DNA from: Bacteroidales bacterium
Lineage (GTDB): Bacteria > Bacteroidota > Bacteroidia > Bacteroidales > Porphyromonadaceae
Reading direction: 5' to 3'
Length of the DNA: 64,000 nt
Assembly (NCBI GenBank): GCA_004555765.1
Contig: SFHG01000002.1
Coordinates: forward strand, 55,043-119,042
Shown here: positions 1 to 6,844 of the stretch, one piece after another
Numbering within the stretch: position 1 is the first letter of the stretch
Layout: each line of letters begins with the position of its first letter
Program-made: the position numbers and the translations under genes
The notes under the pieces: model-generated
What the model was told of the DNA's origin: nothing
The model's database searches: none
Seen by the model: the letters and a program-made list of their open reading frames with translations, nothing else

Positions 1-956
1 GAGACGTGGCGGGCGGCAAAGATCTTCTTGCCGATGTAGACGTCGGAGGCTTCGAGGTCAGGTCCCGTGTGGTCGTTGATGGTTCTGAGCCTGGATTCCG
101 TCTCGTGAAAGGCATCTTTGCGGTACTTGGCTTTTCCGGAGCGGGCTTGGGGCGTGGAGCGCATCCACTCCAGCTCTCTGCGGTAAATGTTTCTCAGAGT
201 CTGCTGCTCGGCGCGGAGCATCTCAAGCCTTTCGGCGCGCTTCTCCGTGTAATAGCTGTAGTTCCCTTCGTAGACGAAGAGAGACCCCTCATCGAGTTCA
301 AAAATGGTATCGCACACCGAGTCAAGGAAGTATCGGTCGTGGGTGACGACAAGGAGGGCAAGGGACTTTGTGGAGAGGGTATCTTCGAGCCACTCTATGA
401 TGTCGGGGTCAAGGTGGTTGGTGGGTTCGTCAAGGATAAGGAGGTCGGGAGAGCCGAGGAGCACGGAAGCCAGGGCGATGCGCTTGGTTTCGCCTCCGGA
501 GAGTCCTTTGGTGGATCGGTAGGGGTCTTTCAGCCTAAAGCGGTCGAGCATGGCGGTGAGCTCTCCCTCTATTTGCCAGCCCGAGATCCGATCCATTTCG
601 GCAGCGGCTTTCGTGAGGCGCCCGGCCTCTCCGCTCTGCTCTGCGTCTTCGTACTCCTTGATTATTTTTCTCAGCTCTGGGCGGATGCCTCCGAGGGCCG
701 CCGTGAGGATATCCGGGCAGTCGGAAAAGTCCGATTGCTGAGGCAGATAGCCCACGCGTGTCCCGTCCAAGAATGTGACTGTGCCCGAGTCGATGGACTC
801 TCTGCCCGCGAGCATCTTCAGGAGCGTGCTTTTGCCCGCTCCGTTTGGGGCGATGAGACCGGCTTTCTTCCCTTCTTCAAGGGTGAAAGAAAGCCCTCGG
901 AAGAGTTCGAGGGCTCCGAAACTTTTGGAGAGATTTTCGACTTGGAGGAGGGGCAT
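1..956 (-). CDS. ABC-F family ATPase (Uup/EttA-like), 3' part beyond the window
   Basis: Translation from the ATG at 956 begins MPLLQVENLSKSFGALELF and runs open to the window edge (318 codons). It shows one full ABC domain: Walker A APNGAGKST, signature LSGGETKRIALA, Walker B LLILDEPTNHLD and the switch histidine in VTHDRYFLD. The following linker region is rich in charged residues (YYTEKRAERLEMLRAEQQ), as in ABC-F proteins. These are soluble twin-ATPase proteins without membrane segments that act at the ribosome or on DNA repair and drug resistance; the second ATPase domain should lie left of this window. It starts 19 bp after holB ends, so the two are probably cotranscribed. The subfamily (Uup versus EttA) cannot be fixed without the C-terminus. 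Confidence 0.93.
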   Translation of the reverse strand, partial: MPLLQVENLSKSFGALELFRGLSFTLEEGKKAGLIAPNGAGKSTLLKMLAGRESIDSGTVTFLDGTRVGYLPQQSDFSDCPDILTAALGGIRPELRKIIKEYEDAEQSGEAGRLTKAAAEMDRISGWQIEGELTAMLDRFRLKDPYRSTKGLSGGETKRIALASVLLGSPDLLILDEPTNHLDPDIIEWLEDTLSTKSLALLVVTHDRYFLDSVCDTIFELDEGSLFVYEGNYSYYTEKRAERLEMLRAEQQTLRNIYRRELEWMRSTPQARSGKAKYRKDAFHETESRLRTINDHTGPDLEASDVYIGKKIFAARHV

Positions 957-975
957 ATATCTGGCGATGGGTCGG

Positions 976-2148
976 TTATTTCTTTCTATGTCGGGCGATT
1001 TGGATCAGGAGGTCGAAGTACAGGATCTTTACGTTGGCGTTCTGCCGGAGTTCCTGTCTTGCGGAGGCGATCTCTTCCATCAGCGGAGCGATGGCAGATT
1101 TCGGTAAGACCGAGGAGATTTTTTTGGTTCGTACCAAAAATTCTCCCGGTACGTACACAAAAGATCTTCCCGGTACGTCCGAAATTTTTTCCTCCTTCAG
1201 AGCCAGGGCTTCGCGCATCACGGAGAGGAGCCGATCCGTAACATCGAGTACGAAGGGACGGCTCTCCTTGGAGAGCGCTTCGGCTTTGAGGAGGTAGGCT
1301 CTCGGGTCACGTCCGTAGGCGCACTCGAAGACGGAGAGGGCTTCGTCGAGGACGCGATCCTGCTCTTCCTTCTCGCCCAACGCGCCCGAAAGCTTGAGCG
1401 CGGTGTAAAGGTTCCCTTCCGCGAGGTGGGCGGCTTCGCGGGCTTTGGTTTCGGAAATGGCGTAGTCGCGCTTCAGAGCCCGGAAAAGGAGTTCCTCCGG
1501 GATCGGTGGCACGTGTACTTTCTGAAAGCGACTTAGGATGGTCGGCAGGAGCCCTTCGGGGTTATTGGTGACGGCGATGAAAATGACTCCTTCGGGCGGT
1601 TCTTCAAAGAGCTTGAGGAGCTTATTGGCGGTGTCGGTACGCATCGTCTCCGGCAGCCAGATGACGACGACTTGATTGGCACTGTTGAAACTTTTGAGAG
1701 CGGTGCGCTCGATGAGTTTTTCGGCTTCAGCGACCATAATGGAGAGCTGCCGATTGCCGGAGTTTTGGATCTCTTTCCACTCGTGGTCGGTGAAGCGGGG
1801 GTACTTCTTCATCATCTCCCGGAAGAGCGGCATCTGCATCATCGAGACGACCTCTTTGCTGTCCCCCTCTTTGGCGATCGGGAAGACCGGTATCAAGTCG
1901 GGGTTATCCAGGACGGCTGCCTGACGGCAAGAGAGACACTCGCCACACGCGTCACCGTCCTCGGTGGGGTTCGTGCACAGGATGCGCTTTGCCGTGGCAA
2001 GAGCCAAGGGAAGGGCTTCGCTTCCGGGCTTTCCCGATAGGAGGAGGGCGTGGGGTACACTCCTCCTACGGATCATCTCCCGGAGATGACCCGATAGCTC
2101 TTCCTGTCCGTAGACGGCAGAAAATGAGGGGACGAGCGGACGATCCAA
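976..2148 (-). CDS. holB: DNA polymerase III delta' subunit (clamp-loader ATPase-like)
   Basis: 390 residues. Start of the family (SFSAVYGQEELSGHLREM), P-loop-like segment LLSGKPGSEALPLALATAKRILC, zinc-binding cysteines in CTNPTEDGDACGECLSCRQ, and the conserved EAEKLIERTALKSFNSANQVV / NKLLKLFEEPPEG / LLPTILSRFQ blocks. In the clamp loader it helps open the beta clamp. The P-loop lacks a canonical GxxGxGKT, as expected for the non-hydrolysing delta' subunit. It begins with TTG directly after the stop of the upstream gene (TAA then TTG); no ATG lies nearby. Odd: residues about 318-350 are encoded by a copy of the palindromic repeat found between genes elsewhere in the window (1102-1188), so this looks like an in-frame repeat insertion in the C-terminal domain. 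Confidence 0.93.
   Translation of the reverse strand: MDRPLVPSFSAVYGQEELSGHLREMIRRRSVPHALLLSGKPGSEALPLALATAKRILCTNPTEDGDACGECLSCRQAAVLDNPDLIPVFPIAKEGDSKEVVSMMQMPLFREMMKKYPRFTDHEWKEIQNSGNRQLSIMVAEAEKLIERTALKSFNSANQVVVIWLPETMRTDTANKLLKLFEEPPEGVIFIAVTNNPEGLLPTILSRFQKVHVPPIPEELLFRALKRDYAISETKAREAAHLAEGNLYTALKLSGALGEKEEQDRVLDEALSVFECAYGRDPRAYLLKAEALSKESRPFVLDVTDRLLSVMREALALKEEKISDVPGRSFVYVPGEFLVRTKKISSVLPKSAIAPLMEEIASARQELRQNANVKILYFDLLIQIARHRKK
1102..1188. repeat. Palindromic repeat cluster inside holB
   Basis: Contains GGTAAGACCGA, GGTTCGTACC, CCGGTACGTAC and CCGGTACGTCCG with AAATTTT-type spacers. Same family as the intergenic clusters, read in frame as holB residues about 321-349. Confidence 0.85.
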
Positions 2149-3183
2149 TTACTCTTGCTCTCTGTGAATGTTCCCGCCAAACGTCTCCGTGGGGCGGTCG
2201 TCGAACGAACTGAAGTGCCGCATAAACTGGCTTCTCTGATAAAAAGTGGCATTGTCCACGCGTGATGCGGAGAGCTTACCGCGCATCTCTTTTGTGGTGC
2301 GGTAGCCGTGTTTGTCCATCCAGTGTGCGAGGAACTCGTTGGCCTCGCTGATGACGCGTGCACCTCCCTTGTAGAGTGCCGTGCAGTACTGTACCGCATC
2401 GGCTCCGGCGAGCAGACCCTTGACGAGGTCGGCACCCGTGCGGGCTCCGGACGACAGACAGAGCGAAAGGGCAGGCACGGCTCCGTGGACGAGAGCGGCG
2501 TAGCGCAGTCCGTCGGAAAAATCCTGCGCGGAACTGAAGACGGGACCGGCCACCAACTTCTCGTTATCTATGTCGATGTCTGGGAAGTAGCTGCGGTTGA
2601 AGAATACGAGCCCCTTGGCTCCTGCGATATTCAGATCCCGTGAGAGACGGAGGAGATTTGTGTAGTACTTGGAGAGTTTGAGGATGACGGGGATGCCGCT
2701 GTTGCCCGAAGAGATCTCACGGGTCAGGGTGACGAGTGCTTCCTCTGCCGTACCCCAAGCGTCGCCCCGAGCGGTCTCGATGCGCATCACGTTGAGCTCA
2801 AGGGCATCGGCTCCTGCGTCGGCGAGGTCTTGGGCATAGGTGACCCAAGTGTCGCTTTTGAAGCAATTGATGCTTGCGATTACGGGGAGGTCGGGCGAGG
2901 AGTCTTTGACCGCTTTGATGAGGTCGAGGTGCTTGTCCAAGGCGTGACTTTTGACGTAGTGGGAGAGGTACTCGACAGCTTCCGGGAAGTCGGTGTCGCC
3001 GGTCATATAGGCGGCTTCGTTTTCGAGCTCTTCCTCGAAGATGGACTTGAGTACCACGGCACCGACGCCGGCTTCTGCAAATTCCTTTATCTTCTCAGCG
3101 TTATTGGTCAGTCCGGAGCTGGCCGCAATGATGGGGCTTCGTAGCTCCAATTTTTCCGCATAAATCGTCTTGATGTCCGCCAT
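2149..3183 (-). CDS. Dihydroorotate dehydrogenase-like protein
   Basis: 344 residues, a TIM-barrel FMN protein of the dihydroorotate dehydrogenase type: SPIIAASSGLTNNAEKIKEF, GVGAVVLKSIFEEE, IASINCFKSDTWVTYAQDL, ADALELNV and LKLSKYYTNLLRLSRDL, with the C-terminal phosphate-binding region (SSGARTGADLVKGLLAGADAVQYCTALY). Many Bacteroidota carry this paralogue besides the true PyrD. The usual catalytic Cys/Ser loop is not clear to me, so the reaction is not certain. It is the first gene of a run with holB (0-bp gap) and the ABC-F gene. A -7 element (TACCTTTG) lies 76 bp upstream at 3259-3266. Confidence 0.88.
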   Translation of the reverse strand: MADIKTIYAEKLELRSPIIAASSGLTNNAEKIKEFAEAGVGAVVLKSIFEEELENEAAYMTGDTDFPEAVEYLSHYVKSHALDKHLDLIKAVKDSSPDLPVIASINCFKSDTWVTYAQDLADAGADALELNVMRIETARGDAWGTAEEALVTLTREISSGNSGIPVILKLSKYYTNLLRLSRDLNIAGAKGLVFFNRSYFPDIDIDNEKLVAGPVFSSAQDFSDGLRYAALVHGAVPALSLCLSSGARTGADLVKGLLAGADAVQYCTALYKGGARVISEANEFLAHWMDKHGYRTTKEMRGKLSASRVDNATFYQRSQFMRHFSSFDDRPTETFGGNIHREQE

Positions 3184-3258
3184 GAGAGAAATCTACGTAT
3201 AAATATGGTTCTGTAATCGTTCGGGCGCAATGTCTGGCTAAAAGAGCCTCGCTCATCA

Positions 3259-3266
3259 CAAAGGTA
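3259..3266 (-). promoter_or_regulatory. Bacteroidota -7 promoter element of the dihydroorotate dehydrogenase-like/holB operon
   Basis: Minus strand reads TACCTTTG, matching the known Bacteroides -7 consensus TAnnTTTG. No clear -33 TTTG is seen at the right distance. It lies 76 bp before the ATG at 3183. Confidence 0.55.
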
Positions 3267-3295
3267 ATTAAAAGTTGGTAGTTTGGCGACGTGGA

Positions 3296-3384
3296 TTTTG
3301 GTCTGTATCTCGCGAGCTTTTTGGTCCGTGTCTTTTTTCAAAAAGGTACAGACCGACGCGATCGCAAGATACAGGTCGAAATTT
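3296..3384. repeat. Palindromic repeat cluster after the LTD gene
   Basis: GGTCTGTATCTCGCGA (3300-3315) pairs imperfectly with TCGCAAGATACAGGTC (3362-3377); inner GGTCCGTGTC and GGTACAGACC. Four bp from the LTD stop. Confidence 0.85.
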
Positions 3385-3387
3385 GGG

Positions 3388-5625
3388 TTACCTCTTGAGG
3401 TGCTGCCACACGGAGGTGTAGGTGAGGGGAGGGGTGGACTCGGGCGAGGAGGCATCTTCATTCGGATGGTGTATGGTGACGCGGATGAGGAGCGGAGCGG
3501 AGGGCAGAGGTGCCGTCCCCCGTTTGAGCTTGTCCAAGAAGCGTGCCGCATCCGCTCCCTTTGCCTCAATGAGGGTTTGTCCCACGACGGTGGAGACACG
3601 AAGCGAAGCCCTCTCAAGATGCAGGGGAAGGAGTGCCGTGAGCCTTTCAAACGTCAGCACCGGGTCTTCGGACCACGCGGTGGGGTCTTCCTCAGTCTCA
3701 CGTTGCGCTACGGCAAGAGGCACGCCCGCTTTGCCCGGTGTCCCCCTCCCCGCAGAGACCCCCCAGGAGGAGGTTAAGGTTCCGTCCTTGGCGGGCAAAA
3801 AACGCTCAATGGCCGCTTCTTTCGCACCCGTCCACACCTTTCGGAAAAGCCCCCTGTCGATAAGCGCGTCGTCCCGGTAGGCACGGAGCGCGAGCTCGGC
3901 ATGGTCGGTGTCGATGTCGGGGAAATCCGATTTCTCGAAGACAAGAGCGCGATCCGCGTCCGGGAAGGACTTGAAAAAAGCTGCGGTATCGGCGGCGAGG
4001 ACAAGGTACCCCTTGGGCGCAACTACCGTCTCCCGTGCTGCGAGGCGCACCGGGGTGAAGGGCGCCGACGGCGTACTCCGGTGCGTGAGATAGAGGTCGG
4101 AGAGGGTGACGGGGTCGACGGTGTCGTTGTAGACTTCGATGTAGCGCTCTTTCTTATTCTTGGGAGAGAGAAAGAGTTCGCTGAGGAGGATACCGCCCTT
4201 TGGCACCCGCCCGAAAGGCTTCATCGCGGTCGCCTTGCCGGGCGTGCCGCCGTCGGAGGCGGTGGAAGAGCGCCACCGCGGTGGCGCAAAGGAGACTCTC
4301 TCGATCGAAAACCCGCTCTTCGGCGCTCCGGGCTCATAGCTCCGCGCCGAAAAGTAGTAGCTGTCGATGGAGGCTCCGCTTCCGGCATCGAGGAGCTTGA
4401 GAAGGAAGTCCCCGCTCAGCGCGGGAAAGTCGTCAAGGTAGATCTTGGCTCCGGGGATCGTGAGTACAAGCCCCGAAGGTAAGACCAGACCGTACCCGCC
4501 CGCAGGGATGGTCTCACCCGTGAGGGCATACGTGCGGGTGCGGTAGGCGAGGATGAGCGAAGAGGGCGAGACGGGACCGTCCGTACCATTGTAGATCTCG
4601 ATGTACTTCAGACCGCGCAGCGGACCCGATGCGGGCGGATCGACCATCACTTCCGAGAGAAAAATACCGCTTTGGCCGGCGGAGGGTTCCGTGTCGGAAT
4701 ACGCTTCAAGTCTCACTTCGAGCGTCTCTACGCTGCCGCTCTCGTCGCGGAGTCCGACAATCTCGATGACAAACTCACCCACACCCTTGGGCGGTGAGCC
4801 AAGGCGGACGGACAGCAGGTCGGGCTCCGGTGCGGACAGGGAAGGCTCCAAGCCCGGTGCGCGGACGACGGCTCCCTCTATGCTGACGGGCTTATTGAGT
4901 CGTATGAGGACGATGCCTTCGTCCGTGACAGAGACCTTGGTGTACTCAAGTGGCGGAAGCTTTTCGGACAGAACGCCGACGAAAGGGATGCTCCAGCTGT
5001 ACGCTGCTTTCTTTAGGGGCGAAAACTTCGCGTAGAACCGTATCTCGGGGAGAAATTGCCCGGACTCGGGAGGGTATGCGTATGAGACCTGCGGCTTCTG
5101 CCCGGAGGGCGCAATCCGAAACGTGAGCCCGTCCCCGGACTTCAAAAAGGCTTCAATCACGAGGTCTTGCCAGCCCGTCGAGGGGTGTAAAACTTCCAGG
5201 CTCTCGAGGTACTCCGTGCTTGTCTTTTGCTCCGACTTCGCTCCGTCATAGGTGTCCACGGCGAGCTCTATGTGGCGACCGTCCCGATCCGGGCTGAGCG
5301 TGTAGCGGAGTACTTCGCCGTTCCTTTTTTGTACGGAGAAGAGCGTCCACTCAAACCGGTTGAGGGCAGAAGGGCGATCCGAGAAACGCGCCGTCGTCCG
5401 CCAGTACAACCCTTTGTCCGCCCCCGAAGCGTAAACGGACGAGAAGTCCTTCCGGATGAGCCCCTCTCCCGATGTGTCGCCACCTGCGGGACGGAGCAAA
5501 CCGTGATCGAAAACGAACATACCGAGGTCTCCTGTCCAACCCTCCTGCCCCTTTGTTGTCGTCCCCAAAAGCGTGGACACAACATAGAAGAGGAAAAAGA
5601 GTCTATGGAAATGTCCGATCTTCAT
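3388..5625 (-). CDS. Secreted lamin-tail-domain (LTD) protein
   Basis: About 745 residues from the ATG at 5625, chosen because it opens with a signal peptide (MKIGHFHRLFFLFYVVSTLLG) and forms an ATGA overlap with the aroB stop, suggesting translational coupling. Two LTD-like blocks are visible: GIFLSEVMVDPPASG followed by KYIEIYNGTDGPVSPSSLIL in the middle, and GGILLSELFLSPKNKKERY followed by IEVYNDTVDPVTLSDLYL further on. The N-terminal 200 residues look like a beta-rich region seen in other Bacteroidota LTD proteins. LTD proteins are often exported and cell-surface associated; function here is unknown. No T9SS C-terminal domain is evident. A palindromic repeat cluster directly follows the stop. 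Confidence 0.8.
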   Translation of the reverse strand: MKIGHFHRLFFLFYVVSTLLGTTTKGQEGWTGDLGMFVFDHGLLRPAGGDTSGEGLIRKDFSSVYASGADKGLYWRTTARFSDRPSALNRFEWTLFSVQKRNGEVLRYTLSPDRDGRHIELAVDTYDGAKSEQKTSTEYLESLEVLHPSTGWQDLVIEAFLKSGDGLTFRIAPSGQKPQVSYAYPPESGQFLPEIRFYAKFSPLKKAAYSWSIPFVGVLSEKLPPLEYTKVSVTDEGIVLIRLNKPVSIEGAVVRAPGLEPSLSAPEPDLLSVRLGSPPKGVGEFVIEIVGLRDESGSVETLEVRLEAYSDTEPSAGQSGIFLSEVMVDPPASGPLRGLKYIEIYNGTDGPVSPSSLILAYRTRTYALTGETIPAGGYGLVLPSGLVLTIPGAKIYLDDFPALSGDFLLKLLDAGSGASIDSYYFSARSYEPGAPKSGFSIERVSFAPPRWRSSTASDGGTPGKATAMKPFGRVPKGGILLSELFLSPKNKKERYIEVYNDTVDPVTLSDLYLTHRSTPSAPFTPVRLAARETVVAPKGYLVLAADTAAFFKSFPDADRALVFEKSDFPDIDTDHAELALRAYRDDALIDRGLFRKVWTGAKEAAIERFLPAKDGTLTSSWGVSAGRGTPGKAGVPLAVAQRETEEDPTAWSEDPVLTFERLTALLPLHLERASLRVSTVVGQTLIEAKGADAARFLDKLKRGTAPLPSAPLLIRVTIHHPNEDASSPESTPPLTYTSVWQHLKR

Positions 5626-6659
5626 ATCCGAAAGAAGTCTTTGTAAAAGTCCAATCCTTCGTAGAAGACTTTTCGACCGATTTCGACGCCGGTGACGGGT
5701 CTGCCCGGCGCTTCGATAAGACTCATGGTCACCGCCCTGTTGTGGTCTGCCCTGTTTTTCTTGTCCTGCAATGCAAAAGCCCAAACCCTGTCATAATCCT
5801 TGCACTTGATGAGGACGGGAGGGAAATGGTCGCGCGTAAAGCGGGCGAGGGTCATCAGCTCTTCTTGGGGCAGCATTCGGAGGGCAAAAGCGCAGTAAGC
5901 TTCTATCACGAGACCTGCCGCCACAGCCGTGCCGTGCGGGACGGGTTCGTATCCTCCTCCGTCGAGGTGCAAGGCTTCGAGCGCATGGCCTGAGGTGTGT
6001 CCGAGGTTGAGTATTTGTCTCAGTCCGGCGTCTTTGGGGTCAGCGCCGACCACTTCCTCCTTGAAGTCGAGACACTCGCGGACGGTCTCCGGGCGCCTTT
6101 CTGCCGAGAGAAAAGTCTCGGGGTCTCTGCCCATAAGGAGGGCGTATTTGAGGAGTTCGCCCTCGCCACTGAGGATTTCGGTCTCCGGCAGGGTCTCGAG
6201 AAACTTGGTGCAGACCAGCACCTCGTCCGGCAGGTAAAACGCTCCGATGCTGTTTTTTACGCCTGCGAAATCGATCGCCGTCTTGCCGCCCGAAGCTGCG
6301 TCGACCATCCCGATGAGGGTGGTGGGAACGTGGATGAGGCGCATTCCCCGCTTATAAGTCGCCGCGGCAAAGCCCGTGAGGTCGGTGACAGCTCCTCCGC
6401 CAAAAGCGATGAGGAAATCCTTTCGGGAAAGTCCCTTCTCGAGCAACCGCGACCAGAGCCCGGAGAGGACGGGAAGTGACTTTGCTCCCTCTCCCGCCGG
6501 CGTGATGAAGTCCGGCAGGGTGCCGAAAAAGCGGGTGTACACGGGTGCCGTGTTTTCGTCCGCCACCGAGAAAAAAAGCCCCCCCGACACGGTCTCCTTG
6601 AGGGTCTCAAAGAGGGTGTCCGGGGTGGCGTGGTACGTGATGAGGGTCTTTTCGGTCAT
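5622..6659 (-). CDS. aroB: 3-dehydroquinate synthase
   Basis: 345 residues from the ATG at 6659 (MTEKTLITYHATPDTLF); a longer frame upstream has no homology-like sequence. Converts DAHP to 3-dehydroquinate in the shikimate pathway using NAD and a metal. Visible motifs: GGGAVTDLTGFAAATYKRG (nucleotide binding), VPTTLIGMVDAASGGKTAIDF, and metal ligands in LSGEGELLKYALL (Glu), NLGHTSGHALE (His) and PHGTAVAAGL (His). Its stop overlaps the start of the LTD protein gene (ATGA). A repeat cluster separates it from alaS upstream. Confidence 0.96.
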   Translation of the reverse strand: MTEKTLITYHATPDTLFETLKETVSGGLFFSVADENTAPVYTRFFGTLPDFITPAGEGAKSLPVLSGLWSRLLEKGLSRKDFLIAFGGGAVTDLTGFAAATYKRGMRLIHVPTTLIGMVDAASGGKTAIDFAGVKNSIGAFYLPDEVLVCTKFLETLPETEILSGEGELLKYALLMGRDPETFLSAERRPETVRECLDFKEEVVGADPKDAGLRQILNLGHTSGHALEALHLDGGGYEPVPHGTAVAAGLVIEAYCAFALRMLPQEELMTLARFTRDHFPPVLIKCKDYDRVWAFALQDKKNRADHNRAVTMSLIEAPGRPVTGVEIGRKVFYEGLDFYKDFFRI

Positions 6660-6740
6660 ATCTGCGGTTTTCGGACAAAGTGAGGGCTTTATTTGTCCCA
6701 AAATGAAAGCTTCTGCCTTACCTTGATGGCGGGGAATCTT

Positions 6741-6820
6741 TTGCACGTACCGAGACTGTCCTCCCGGTCTGTACCTTTTCTCCGCCGGGGTACGTGTCTC
6801 CTTTTCTTCTCGGTACGTAC
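6741..6820. repeat. Palindromic repeat cluster between alaS and aroB
   Basis: Units GCACGTACCGAGAC, CCGGTCTGTACC, GGGGTACGTGTCTC and TCGGTACGTACC. Confidence 0.85.
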
Positions 6821-6844
6821 CCCCTTTTGCCCCTGTCTCGGGGC

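Noticed and set aside
6..1241. Long plus-strand open frame opposite the ABC-F and holB genes
   Set aside because: Low-complexity Gly/Val/Glu-rich translation with no family; it mirrors the codons of the real minus-strand genes.
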